Positions 17,968 to 26,963 of a stretch of 64,000 nucleotides of DNA are shown here, piece after piece. Each line of letters opens with the position of its first letter. The stretch's first letter is position 1. The notes below the pieces were generated by a model. The model was not told where the DNA came from. It made no database searches and worked only from the letters and a program-made list of their open reading frames with translations. The position numbers and the translations under genes are program-made. The DNA is from Chthonomonadales bacterium (GTDB taxonomy: Bacteria > Armatimonadota > Chthonomonadetes > Chthonomonadales > CAJBBX01), in NCBI GenBank assembly GCA_020849275.1, contig JADLGO010000037.1:1-64000 (forward strand), given 5' to 3'.

Positions 17968-19067
17968 TACCGATACTGGACCTGCGGATACAGTACCAGC
18001 GTCTGAAGCCCGAGATCGACGCGGCGATGCAGGCGTCGGCGGCCGACGCCCACTACATTCTAGGGCCCAACGTCAAGGCCCTGGAGGCCGCGGTGGCCGA
18101 GTACTGCCAGTGCCAGCACGGCGTCGGGGTGGGCAACTGCACCGACGCCCTCCACCTGGCGCTGCGCGCCTTGCGCATCGGCCCCGGCGACGAGGTGATC
18201 ACGAGCCCATTCACCTTCGTGGCGACCACGGAGGCGATCGGCATCGTCGGCGCCACGCCCGTGTTCGTCGACATCCTACCCGCCACGTTCAACATGGACC
18301 CCGGCCATCTGGAGGCCGCCATCACCTCGCGCACGAAGGCGATACTGCCGGTGCACCTCTACGGGCAGCCCTGCGACATGGGCCCGGTCATGGCGACGGC
18401 GCGCAAGCACGGGCTTGCCGTGGTGGAGGATTGCGCCCAGGCCATCGGCGCCACCTATCACGGCCGCAAATGCGGCTCGTTCGGCGACGTCGGCTGCCTG
18501 AGCTTCTTCCCGAGCAAGAACCTGGGCTGCTTCGGCGACGGGGGCATGGCGGTGTCCAACGACGCGGAGACCGCCGGGCGCGTCGAGATGCTGCGGCGCC
18601 ACGGCGGAAAGGTGAAGTACCACCACACCGAGCTCGGGCTCAACAGTCGTCTTGACGACCTGCAGGCCGCCATCCTGCGGGTCAAGCTGCCGCGCCTGGA
18701 CGAGTGGACCGAGGCGCGTCGGGCGCACGCGCGCCGCTACGACGCGCTGCTCGGCGACGTGCCTGGCGTCGTCGTCCCCTGTGAGATTCCGGACGTGCGG
18801 GCCGTCTACCACCAGTACACCATCCGCGTGCGCGACCGCGACGGCGTTCAGGCGCGCCTGAAGGAGCTCGGGGTTCAGACGATGGTGTACTACCCCGTGC
18901 CGCTGCACCTGCAGGAGGTGCACGCGCATCTGGGGCTCCGCCGCGGCGCCTTCCCGCACGCGGAGGAGGCCGCCGACACCTGCCTGAGCCTGCCGATGTT
19001 TCCGGAGATGACCGAGGCGCAGCAGGACGCGGTGGTCGAGGCGCTCGGCAAGGCCGTGGCGGCCTGA
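17964..19067 (+). CDS. DegT/DnrJ/EryC1 PLP-dependent sugar aminotransferase, WbpE/WlbC-like
   Basis: The 367-residue fold-type I PLP enzyme transfers an amino group to a keto-sugar nucleotide. It shows [45 protein letters not shown] (Asp that pairs with the PLP nitrogen) and the Schiff-base lysine in [14 protein letters not shown] (K185). The C-terminal [20 protein letters not shown] is typical of the family. The start at 17964 overlaps the upstream stop as ATGA. In Wbp/Wlb pathways this enzyme works between the dehydrogenase and the acetyltransferase, so the gene order dehydrogenase-acetyltransferase-aminotransferase matches a functional set. Confidence 0.92.
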   Translation: MIPILDLRIQYQRLKPEIDAAMQASAADAHYILGPNVKALEAAVAEYCQCQHGVGVGNCTDALHLALRALRIGPGDEVITSPFTFVATTEAIGIVGATPVFVDILPATFNMDPGHLEAAITSRTKAILPVHLYGQPCDMGPVMATARKHGLAVVEDCAQAIGATYHGRKCGSFGDVGCLSFFPSKNLGCFGDGGMAVSNDAETAGRVEMLRRHGGKVKYHHTELGLNSRLDDLQAAILRVKLPRLDEWTEARRAHARRYDALLGDVPGVVVPCEIPDVRAVYHQYTIRVRDRDGVQARLKELGVQTMVYYPVPLHLQEVHAHLGLRRGAFPHAEEAADTCLSLPMFPEMTEAQQDAVVEALGKAVAA

Positions 19068-19077
19068 GCGGCGCCGC

Positions 19078-20160
19078 ATGAGCCGCGCCGCCGTCATTCC
19101 CGGCCCCGGCGTGCCGATCGAGGTGCGCGAGTACGCGGATCCCGAGCCGGCTCACGGGGCCGTCGTTCTTCGCGCCCTGGCCGCCGAGGTGTGCGGCACC
19201 GACGTGCACCTCTGGCACGGCCGCCTTTCTGGCGTGCCCTATCCGCTCATCCCCGGGCACATCAGCGTGGGCGAGGTGGAGGCTGTGGGCGGCGCCGTAT
19301 GCGACGTGGACGGGGATCCGGTGAGCCCCGGCGACGTCGTGACGTTCCTCGACGTGCACGAGACGTGCCACAACTGCTGGTACTGCCTGGTGGCGAAACA
19401 GACGAACCGCTGCCCGAATCGGCGGGTCTACGGCATCACGTACGGCGCGGACGAGGGGCTACTGGGGGGCTGGAGCGAGCGGATCTACCTGAAGCCGGGC
19501 GTGAAGATCGTGCGGCTGCGCGAGCCGGTGACGCCGGATCTCTGGATCGCGGCGGGCTGCGGCCTGCCAACGGCGCTGCACGCGGTGGACCTGGCCGGCG
19601 TCCGGTTGGGCGACCGCGTGCTGGTGCAGGGCGCGGGGCCGGTGGGGCTCAGCGCCTGCGCGCTGGCGGCCGCCAGTGGGGCCGGCTGGGTGGGGGTGAT
19701 GGACTACTCGGAGAGCCGCCTGCACGCCGCCCGCCGGATGGGAGCCGACCGCTGCTTCTACCCCAACGAGGCCGGCATGCGCGCCGTGCGCGCCGGCACG
19801 GGCGGGCGCGGCGCCGACGTGGTAATCGAGGCGAGCGGCAGCCCCGCCGCCCTCCCGATCGGCTGCGACGTGGCCCGTGACGGCGGGCGATACGTGGTGG
19901 TGGGTCAGTATACCGACAACGGCGACGTGCCCATCAACCCGCACCGACACCTCAATCGCAAGCACCTGGAGGTGCGCGGCTGCTGGGGCTCCGACCTGAG
20001 CCACGTGTGGCGCGGCATGGAGGTGCTGGCGCGGCTCTCTGGGCGCTACCCCTGGGAGAGTCTGGTCACCCGCCGCTACGGCCTGGCCGAGGCCGGGCAG
20101 GCCCTCCGCGACGTGGAGACCCGCCGCGTGGTCAAGGCGATCATCCTGCCGAACGGGTAG
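19078..20160 (+). CDS. zinc-dependent alcohol dehydrogenase (MDR superfamily)
   Basis: The 360-residue protein has the MDR catalytic zinc residues VCGTDVH (C39) and PGHISVGEVE. The structural zinc loop has cysteines in ETCHNCWYCLVAKQTNRCPN, and the NAD-binding motif is VQGAGPVGLSACAL followed by an acidic residue in VMDYSES. It most resembles sorbitol/threonine-dehydrogenase-type MDRs with an unknown secondary alcohol substrate. It starts 10 bases after the aminotransferase stop and is co-directional, so it may be part of the nucleotide-sugar operon, reducing or oxidising a sugar side chain. It converges with the peptidase gene 3 bases further on. Confidence 0.85.
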   Translation: MSRAAVIPGPGVPIEVREYADPEPAHGAVVLRALAAEVCGTDVHLWHGRLSGVPYPLIPGHISVGEVEAVGGAVCDVDGDPVSPGDVVTFLDVHETCHNCWYCLVAKQTNRCPNRRVYGITYGADEGLLGGWSERIYLKPGVKIVRLREPVTPDLWIAAGCGLPTALHAVDLAGVRLGDRVLVQGAGPVGLSACALAAASGAGWVGVMDYSESRLHAARRMGADRCFYPNEAGMRAVRAGTGGRGADVVIEASGSPAALPIGCDVARDGGRYVVVGQYTDNGDVPINPHRHLNRKHLEVRGCWGSDLSHVWRGMEVLARLSGRYPWESLVTRRYGLAEAGQALRDVETRRVVKAIILPNG

Positions 20161-20163
20161 GCC

Positions 20164-20889
20164 TCAGCGCGCGGCGCGGCGTAGCCCGTCCACATACTCC
20201 GTCCACAGCGCGTCAAGCGTCTTGCCCGTCGCCTCCTCGAAGAGCGAAGGCCGGTACTTGCGCTCCCTCAGCGCCCCGTCCAGCTTGCGCACCAGGCCGC
20301 GGTCATAGCGGTAGACGGCCCATGCGAGGAACGCCGCGGTCGTGCGATAGGAGTCGGTGTACCCCGCGCGGTCCGGGTCGACGCGCGGGCGCGGCGCTTC
20401 CGGCTCGTAGCGCCACCATCGGATGTAGTCCGCGATCCCCTCCACGAGCCAGCCGGGCTTGTCGCCGCCTCCGGGGTAGTGCTGGATGACGTGGGTCATC
20501 TCATGGATGACCATCCCGAAGTCGTCTGGATGCTGCGCGATCCACCTGGCGTTGATGGTGATCTCGTCGCCGCCCGCGTAGGCGGGTGCGTCGATGTCTG
20601 GCTTTAAGACGAGCCGAATCCCGCGTGGGGGGCGGTAGTCCTCGGTGGCGAGGAGGCCGCAGACGAGCGGGAACCAGTCGCGGACGAGCTCGGCGGCCTT
20701 GCGCGCCCATGCCCCGGCTTCTGGCGCGGACCTCACGTCGATCGAGACCCGCGGCGCGGGCTTGGCGGCGGCGAGAGAGTCCACGTAGCGCGAAAGCGAG
20801 CCATCGAACCGCAGAGAGTGCGCGGGCACGGTCTGGAGGCAGAGCGCGGCCGCGAGCGTCGCGGCGCCGAGACGGGCGCGGCGCGGCAT
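20164..20889 (-). CDS. secreted basic-secretory-protein-like metallopeptidase
   Basis: The 241-residue protein has an N-terminal signal peptide (RRARLGAATLAAALCLQTVPAHS). Its zinc motif VIHEMTHVIQHY matches the HExxH of the plant and bacterial basic secretory protein (BSP) peptidase family, and the conserved downstream GWLVEGIADYIRWWRYE is also present. ATG 20889 is chosen because the open frame upstream is compositionally noise. BSP-family proteins are secreted, poorly characterised peptidases; the substrate is unknown. It is transcribed divergently from the DNA-repair operon. Confidence 0.85.
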   Translation of the reverse strand: MPRRARLGAATLAAALCLQTVPAHSLRFDGSLSRYVDSLAAAKPAPRVSIDVRSAPEAGAWARKAAELVRDWFPLVCGLLATEDYRPPRGIRLVLKPDIDAPAYAGGDEITINARWIAQHPDDFGMVIHEMTHVIQHYPGGGDKPGWLVEGIADYIRWWRYEPEAPRPRVDPDRAGYTDSYRTTAAFLAWAVYRYDRGLVRKLDGALRERKYRPSLFEEATGKTLDALWTEYVDGLRRAAR

Positions 20890-21095
20890 GGGCGGATCTC
20901 CTCTCGCGGCGCCCACCGGGGGCGGCCGGCGGGTCGGGGGTGGGGCGCGGGGCGCGCGCTCGGGAGCGGGCCATCCGGGCTGCGCCGATCGGTTCGTCGC
21001 GCCGCGAGCCGTTTCCTTCTCGCCACGGGCGGCGCCTGGCGGCAGGAAGACGAAGGATCCCATGCCGATCCGGCGAAGAGTAGCAGATAGAGCCC

Positions 21096-22385
21096 ATGAA
21101 GACCTCCTTCGTCCACATCGCCGACGTGCACCTCGGCAACCGGCAGTACGGTCTCGACGAGCGGTTCGACGACTTTGGCAGGGCCTTCGCCGACGCCGTG
21201 GACCGCGCCATCGACCGCCGCGTCCGCTTCGTTCTGATCGCTGGCGACCTCTTCCACAGGCGGGCCGTGGAGCCGCTCGCGCTGCGTCAGGCGCTGCACG
21301 CCCTTAAGCGCCTTCGCGAGGCCGCGATCCCGGTCATTGCGGTCGACGGCAACCATGACCGCGCGCTCTCCGCCGACGCGTATCCCTGGACGCGCTTCCT
21401 GAGCGACGAGGGGTATCTCACGCTGCTCGACGCCATCCAGCCTGGTCAGGGAGTGCGCTACGCGCCCTGGGACCCCGAGACGGGCATCGGCTCATGGGTC
21501 GATGTGGAGGGCGTCCGCGTGGTGGGCCAGCAGTACCTGGGCGCCTCGGCCGGCGCGGCGTGCGCGGGCATGGCCGCGCAGATGGCCGAGGCCGGCCGCC
21601 GGGCCGCGTACGTCGTCTTCCTGTGCCATGCGGGCCTGGAGGGCGTCATACCCAGCTACCCCGGCTGCCTCCCCTACGAGGCGCTCACGCCGCTGCGGCA
21701 GCACGTCGACTACGTGGCGCTCGGCCATATCCATCGCCGCTACGCCCGCGACGGTTGGGTCTACAACCCCGGCTCGCTGGAGGTCTGCGGGTTCGATGAG
21801 GCGGACGCGGAGCACGGTTTCCACGTGGTTGATGTCGACACGGCTTCGCCGGAGCGTCATCGGGTCCTGTATGAACCCGCGAAGCGTCGGCCGTTCGTGC
21901 GGCTGCGGCTGGACGTGGGCGGCTGCGACTCGCCCGCCGAGGTGGACCGGGCCGTGGAGCGGGCGGCGGCCGCCGCCGCTCGGGCCGATGGCGGCGCGTC
22001 GCCGGTGGCCGAGGTGGCGCTCACCGGTCAACTGCGCTTTCGCGCGGCCGAACTCGACCTGCGCGCTCTGGAGGCCGTCGCGCGGCAGGCGCTGGGCGCG
22101 CTGCACGTGGAGATGCGCTGCCACGCCGCGATACCGGGGGTGGACCCGGACGAGTACCGCGAGTTCTCGCGCGACGAGCTGGAGACGGCCGTGCTCACGG
22201 CGCTCTTCGGTCGCGACGAGCGCCGCCGTGCCAACGCATCCCGTTGGGCCGACCTGGCGCGCGGCGTGAAGGACCTTGCCCTGGCGGATGCCTCGCCCGA
22301 GGCGATCGCCGAGACCGTGGAGCGCGCCGCGTGCGGGCTGCGGGCCGCGCACACGGCGGCGGCCGCGGAGCAGGCGCCGTGCTGA
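21096..22385 (+). CDS. Mre11/SbcD-like DNA double-strand-break nuclease subunit
   Basis: The 429-residue calcineurin-like phosphoesterase carries the five metal-binding motifs in order: ADVHLG (D10, H12), GDLFH (D51), GNHD (N86, H87), the His in LCHAGLEG (H178) and GHIHRR (H211, H213). This set is diagnostic of the Mre11/SbcD nuclease, which with Rad50/SbcC binds and trims DNA ends in a Mn-dependent manner. The C-terminal third (about 265-429) would hold the capping and Rad50-binding regions. Its TGA overlaps the GTG start of the Rad50-like gene. The company of NurA and HerA, rather than a lone sbcDC pair, makes archaeal-style Mre11 the closer analogy. Confidence 0.93.
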   Translation: MKTSFVHIADVHLGNRQYGLDERFDDFGRAFADAVDRAIDRRVRFVLIAGDLFHRRAVEPLALRQALHALKRLREAAIPVIAVDGNHDRALSADAYPWTRFLSDEGYLTLLDAIQPGQGVRYAPWDPETGIGSWVDVEGVRVVGQQYLGASAGAACAGMAAQMAEAGRRAAYVVFLCHAGLEGVIPSYPGCLPYEALTPLRQHVDYVALGHIHRRYARDGWVYNPGSLEVCGFDEADAEHGFHVVDVDTASPERHRVLYEPAKRRPFVRLRLDVGGCDSPAEVDRAVERAAAAAARADGGASPVAEVALTGQLRFRAAELDLRALEAVARQALGALHVEMRCHAAIPGVDPDEYREFSRDELETAVLTALFGRDERRRANASRWADLARGVKDLALADASPEAIAETVERAACGLRAAHTAAAAEQAPC

Positions 22386-25075
22386 TCCGCAGCGTCGAGC
22401 TGCGCGACTTCAAGTCGCACGCCCGCACGACCGCACGTTTCGCGCCGGGCACCAACGCGATCTGCGGCGAGAACACGGCCGGCAAGACGACGCTACTCCA
22501 GGCGATCGGGCTCGCCCTGTTCGACTACCCCCCGCGGGATCGGGAGGAGTTGGTGCGTGAGGGCGCCAGGACCGCGGTGATCACGGTCGCCTTCGAGTCG
22601 GCGCGCGACGAGCGGCTCTACGAGGTGACGCGGCGCATCGGCGCGGGCGCGGCGTGGCAGGTGCTCGACCCCGAGGTCGGTGTCCGGCTGGCGAGCGACG
22701 CCGCGGAGGTGCAGCGGTGGCTCCGCGAGCACTTCGGCCTGTCGCCTTCCACCGACCTGCGCTCGCTCTTCGAGAGCGCCGTCGGCGTGCCGCAGGGCGA
22801 GGTCGCTAGCATCTTCCTGCAGCCAGCGGGCGTGCGCGCTCCGTGCTTCAACCGAATCCTCCGCGTGGAGGAGTACCGCGACGCGTACGGGCGGCTGCTC
22901 CCGACGCTCAGCTACCTGCGCGAGCGCATCGCGGGCTGCGAGGTAGCCATCGCCGGCCTGGCCGGCCGCACGGAGGATCTGCCGCGCCTCGAGGAGCAGG
23001 AGCGTGCGCTGCGCGGCGAGATCGTGGTCCTGGAGGCCCGCGTCGCCGAGTTGGCGGGGCGCGGGGCCGCGCTCGGCGAAGAAGACCGCGCGCTGGAGGG
23101 CCGGCGGGAGGCTCTCGATTCGGCGCGTCGCGCGCTGGAGACGCGCCGGGCGAGCCGCGAGCTCGCGGAGGAGCGAGCCGCCGCCGCCCGCGTGCTGCTG
23201 GACCAGGCCGCCGCTGCCGCGCGAGCCGTTGAGGAGGCGAGCGAAGGGCACGTGGCCTACCTGGCCGCCGAGCGCGAGGCGCGCGACCTGCAGGAGCGGC
23301 AGGCCGAGCGAGATCGGCTTCGCCAGGCACGGGGGGCCGTGGAGGCCCGTCGCGCCGCCGCGCGAAGCGCGCGCGAGGCGCTCGGCGCCGAGTTGGCGCG
23401 GATCGAGTGCGCCGCGGCCGAGGTGGTCCGTCTTGCCTCCGGAGTTCTCGAGCAGACGCGGCTGGAGGGGGAGGTCGGCTCGGCTCGCAAGCGCGCCGAC
23501 CGGCTGGTCGAGCTGGAGCGCGGCCGTCCCGCGCTTGCGGGGCGCGCGGCGCGCCTGGTGGAGCGAGTCGCGCGGTGCGACGCCGACCTGGAGCGCCTGG
23601 CCCGCCTCGCGCCGCTGTCGGCAGAGGTCGAGAGCCGCCAGACCGCGCTGGACGCGGCGCGCCGGCGCGTGGCCGACCTCGAGGCCGACCAGCGCGCCAA
23701 TCGTGGCGGTCGTCGCTACAGCGAGGGCGGTCTCTGCCCATTCCTGAAGGAGACCTGCCGCAACGTTGCCGGCCGGGGAGGCACGCTCGCGGGGTTCTTC
23801 GAGGAGCGGCTGCAGGCGATCGGCGCGGAGCTGGAGGCCGCGGGCGCGGAGGCGCAGGTCCGGGAGCGCGCCCTGGCGGAGGCCCGCGATGCCGCGAAGG
23901 CGCTGGCCGCGCGCGCTCCGCTGGAGCGGGAGCGCGCGGGGCTGACCGAGCAACTGGTGGCGGAGCGGAAGGAGCTTGCCACGCTGGACCGCGAGCGCGC
24001 CGCCCTGGCCGGCGCCGCGGCGGCGCTCGGCGAGGCGCAGGCCGCGCTTGAGGCGCTGGGCGCGCCGCCCGCCGACCCGCGCACGCGCAGCGAGGTGGCG
24101 CGCTCGGCCGCGGCGCGGCGGCCCGAGGTGGAGAAGGCGATCGCGGAGCGGGAGCGCGCGCTCTCGGCGCTCGAGGCGGAGCTGCGCGCGGCCGACGACG
24201 CGCTGGGCCCGTGCGCCGACCTGGATGAGCGCCTCCGCGCCAACCGCGCGGCCCTGGAGCGTTACCGGGCCGCGAACATCGCCTGGCTGGCCAACCGCGA
24301 GGCCGCCTCCGAGGTCTCCGCTCGCCGCCAGGCGCTGCGCGAGCGCGAGGCTGAGGCCACGCGGGCGTCGGGGGCGGCCACTGCCGCCGAGGAGGTCGCC
24401 GCCGCCGCCGCGAAGGCCTACGATGCGGGGCATCACGCGCGGGTGCGCGCGGACCGCGCCGAGGCCGAGGCTGGCCGAGCCGCGGCCGGCGCCGAGCTCG
24501 CCGCCCGCCAGCAGCAGGCGGCCGCGCTGGAGGAGCAGATCGTTGGGCGGCGGCGCCTGCTGGAGGAACTGGCCGCCGCGCGTGCCGAGCACGCGCGCTG
24601 GACCGACCTGCACGGCGTGCTCGCGCACCTGCGGGACGCCATCAAGGAGGCGGGCCCGATGGTAACGGCCGCGCTCGTGCGCGGCGTCTCGCACGCTGCC
24701 AACCGCATCTTCGGCGACCTGATCGGCGATCACAGCCTTCGCCTGCGCTGGACCGAGGACTACGAGATCCGTCTGGAGCAGCAGGGCCGCGAGCGCGGAC
24801 TGCACCCCGCCGCCGGTAGTGAGCGCGTGACCGCCGCGCTCGCGGTGCGCCTGGCCCTGCTGCAGAGCCTGGGCGAGGTGCGCTTCGCCTTCTTCGACGA
24901 ACCGACGATCCACCTGGACGAGACGCGGCGCTTGGCGCTGGTGGATCAGCTTCAGAGCCTGCGCGGCTTTGATCAGCTCTTCGTGATCAGCCACGACGAC
25001 ACGTTCGAGCGCGCCACGGGCCATGTGGTGCGCGTGGAGAAGCGCGACGGCGTGAGCGTCGTCGCCGACGGGTGA
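22379..25075 (+). CDS. Rad50/SbcC-like SMC-family ATPase with CX6C hook
   Basis: The 898-residue protein has an ABC-type ATPase split by a long coiled coil. Walker A is GENTAGKTT (30-38), where GENGAGKT is usual. The signature region is GSERVTAALAVRLALLQSLG, and Walker B with D-loop is RFAFFDEPTIHLDE (around 835-848). The coiled coil is very rich in Ala, Glu and Arg. Near its centre lies LCPFLKETCRN with C453 and C460, probably the metal hook for dimerisation, but spaced CX6C instead of CXXC. The GTG start at 22379 overlaps the upstream stop by several bases. It partners the Mre11-like subunit to tether and process DNA ends. AT-poor composition matches its neighbours, so recent transfer is not indicated. 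Confidence 0.92.
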   Translation: MLIRSVELRDFKSHARTTARFAPGTNAICGENTAGKTTLLQAIGLALFDYPPRDREELVREGARTAVITVAFESARDERLYEVTRRIGAGAAWQVLDPEVGVRLASDAAEVQRWLREHFGLSPSTDLRSLFESAVGVPQGEVASIFLQPAGVRAPCFNRILRVEEYRDAYGRLLPTLSYLRERIAGCEVAIAGLAGRTEDLPRLEEQERALRGEIVVLEARVAELAGRGAALGEEDRALEGRREALDSARRALETRRASRELAEERAAAARVLLDQAAAAARAVEEASEGHVAYLAAEREARDLQERQAERDRLRQARGAVEARRAAARSAREALGAELARIECAAAEVVRLASGVLEQTRLEGEVGSARKRADRLVELERGRPALAGRAARLVERVARCDADLERLARLAPLSAEVESRQTALDAARRRVADLEADQRANRGGRRYSEGGLCPFLKETCRNVAGRGGTLAGFFEERLQAIGAELEAAGAEAQVRERALAEARDAAKALAARAPLERERAGLTEQLVAERKELATLDRERAALAGAAAALGEAQAALEALGAPPADPRTRSEVARSAAARRPEVEKAIAERERALSALEAELRAADDALGPCADLDERLRANRAALERYRAANIAWLANREAASEVSARRQALREREAEATRASGAATAAEEVAAAAAKAYDAGHHARVRADRAEAEAGRAAAGAELAARQQQAAALEEQIVGRRRLLEELAAARAEHARWTDLHGVLAHLRDAIKEAGPMVTAALVRGVSHAANRIFGDLIGDHSLRLRWTEDYEIRLEQQGRERGLHPAAGSERVTAALAVRLALLQSLGEVRFAFFDEPTIHLDETRRLALVDQLQSLRGFDQLFVISHDDTFERATGHVVRVEKRDGVSVVADG

Positions 25076-25084
25076 GGGGCGCCC

Positions 25085-26269
25085 ATGCTGATCCCCGCGC
25101 AGATCGCCCGGGCGCTCGAGATGGCGAGCCAGGGCTTCACGGAGCACCGCGAAGCCGCCGCCGCGACGGCGGCCCGCTACTGCCAGGCGCTGGAGTCGCT
25201 GGGCGCGCTGTCGGCTGCCGAGATTCGGGACCGGGCGCGGAGCCTGGCCGTCCCCGGCGCCCTGCCGACCGACGAGCACGACGCGACGGGCGGCGTGGTC
25301 CGCTTCGAGCCTCGCTTCGCCCACCACGAGGAGGCGCGCGGCTGGGCCGCCGGCGTCCTGCGCGGCGTGCCAGTGCTGGCCATTGACGGCTCGCAGATCC
25401 CGGCCGCCGCCGAGCTCTCGGTTCCCGTCGCGGTCGCGCAGGTGGGTTGGTTTCTCAATCCGCACGACTCTGGGCGGCCCTACGACAAGGGCGTGCGCGC
25501 CGTCGTGCTGACGCCGCGCGACCTGCGCTCCGATGGCCTGGAGGGGGACTACGTCGCCTCCAACGTGGTGGCGCTGCGCCGCTTTGAGCTGGAGGCGGGG
25601 CAGGCGGCGGAGGCCATGGAGGGTCAGCCGAGCTCGGGCCTGGTCGTGCTCTTCGACGGCTCGCTCGTCGTCACGTTCGCGGAGTTGTACGTGAAGCCCC
25701 TGCGCGCCCGCTATCTAGCCGCCATTCTTCGCTTGCTGGCGGCGTCGGGACGTGCCGGCGTGCCGGTGGTCGGCTACATCGACTCCAGCCGCGCGCGCGA
25801 CCTGTGCAAGCTCGTGGAGGGTCTCTTTCGCGCGGAGGGCGACGCACCGGTGACCGACGCCGGGCTCCTGGCCGGGCGTCTGGACTGGGGCGACCGCACG
25901 CCGGTCTACCGCTGCGCCCGTGGCGGAATCCTCGCGGACTACGTGAGCGCGGAGCACGGCGACCATCGCGGTGGAGTCTGCTTCGTCTACCTGCAACTGG
26001 CCACAGGGCAGCCTCCGGCGCGCGTGGAGTTCCCCTCCTGGGTCTACGACGCCGGCCTGCACGAGCGCCTGCTGGACGTGGTCCGCGCGGAGGTGGTGGC
26101 CGGCGCGGGCGGCTACCCCTACGCCCTCGAGACCGCCGACGCGGTGGCGGTGATCACGGCCGAGGACCGGGACCGGTTCTACGCGCTGTTCGAGCGATTC
26201 GCCGAAAGAAACCGGCTCGGCTTCCGGCGCTCGGCGAAGGCAGGCAGCAAGGCGCGCCGCCGCGCGTGA
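25085..26269 (+). CDS. nurA: NurA-domain 5'-3' nuclease
   Basis: The 394-residue protein carries NurA hallmarks: LAIDGSQ (catalytic Asp D101) and VVLFDGSL (second Asp D191), then VPVVGYIDSSRARDL, and C-terminal acidic/His positions in HERLLDVVRAE and YPYALETADAVAVI. NurA is an RNase-H-like nuclease that forms a complex with the HerA translocase and resects 5' strands after Mre11-Rad50 has opened a break. The gene starts 9 bases after the Rad50-like stop, with GAGGGG upstream of ATG 25085, and lies two genes before herA. Length is normal for NurA (about 330-400). Confidence 0.9.
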   Translation: MLIPAQIARALEMASQGFTEHREAAAATAARYCQALESLGALSAAEIRDRARSLAVPGALPTDEHDATGGVVRFEPRFAHHEEARGWAAGVLRGVPVLAIDGSQIPAAAELSVPVAVAQVGWFLNPHDSGRPYDKGVRAVVLTPRDLRSDGLEGDYVASNVVALRRFELEAGQAAEAMEGQPSSGLVVLFDGSLVVTFAELYVKPLRARYLAAILRLLAASGRAGVPVVGYIDSSRARDLCKLVEGLFRAEGDAPVTDAGLLAGRLDWGDRTPVYRCARGGILADYVSAEHGDHRGGVCFVYLQLATGQPPARVEFPSWVYDAGLHERLLDVVRAEVVAGAGGYPYALETADAVAVITAEDRDRFYALFERFAERNRLGFRRSAKAGSKARRRA

Positions 26270-26375
26270 GCGGCTTACGCCGTTTCCGGCGCGGCGCGCC
26301 CACGACGAGTGATCCGGCAGGCGGACCCGCGCGGCGGCCGCCTGGCAGGCGCTCCCAACGGAGGACGCGCGACGC

Positions 26376-26963
26376 ATGGAGATCGGCAGGATCGTGATGG
26401 CCAACTCGCACCTGGACTACGTGGCGCAAGTGTACGGCCCGTCGGAGGCGGCAGCCGTGCCGGCGCCCGAGGACTTCAGCTTCGGCACCTTCACCCTGAT
26501 CCGTGCGGGTGAGCGGGACGGCGACGGGCTCGTGGCCGTGGTCTACGACACGCTGCTCGTCAACCCGGACTTCGGGCGACAGGGGCCCCGGCTCTCGCCG
26601 CCCGGCGACGTGGGCGTCTTCGCGCCCGACTACCTCAACGAGCAGGCGACGCTCGTGGGGCTCGCGGTGCTGGGGCGGTGCCAGGACGGCGCCTACGCGC
26701 AGGGCGTGTCCCGGGTGGCTGCGCAGGCGAACGCGCCCGTGGACACGATGGACGACGCCGCGTTCGCGCGTTTCCACCGTGACGGGAGCGGCGTGGCGCT
26801 CCGCTACGCTCCGATCCTGCAGGCGCAGGGCAAGCTCCTGCTGAGCGAGCTGCTCCAGCAGGTTGTCCGCCGCCTGGAGGGCGCGTTTCCGGCGCGAGCG
26901 GAGCATCTCCGCACGCTGCGGGCGAACCTGCTATGGCAGTCGCGCGTGGAGGCGCAGCGATGA
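26376..26963 (+). CDS. small conserved protein between nurA and herA, HAS-barrel candidate
   Basis: The 195-residue acidic soluble protein has no signal peptide or TM. Its N-terminal 110 residues look all-beta (GRIVMANSHLDYVAQVYGP, FSFGTFTLIRAG, LVAVVYDTLLVNPDFG) and end in ARLGxx-like turns. The C-terminus is helical (LLLSELLQQVVRRLEG). HerA proteins carry an N-terminal HAS beta-barrel; a free-standing barrel encoded just before herA and coupled to it by an ATGA overlap (26960-26963) would fit an accessory or assembly subunit. This function is inference from position and pattern. GGAGGA near 26360 is the likely ribosome site. It could also be an unrelated operon protein. Confidence 0.6.
   Translation: MEIGRIVMANSHLDYVAQVYGPSEAAAVPAPEDFSFGTFTLIRAGERDGDGLVAVVYDTLLVNPDFGRQGPRLSPPGDVGVFAPDYLNEQATLVGLAVLGRCQDGAYAQGVSRVAAQANAPVDTMDDAAFARFHRDGSGVALRYAPILQAQGKLLLSELLQQVVRRLEGAFPARAEHLRTLRANLLWQSRVEAQR

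Noticed and set aside
22493-25465. A 990-residue minus-strand open frame opposite the Rad50-like gene
   Set aside because: Antisense shadow with low-complexity composition; the plus-strand gene has all ATPase motifs.
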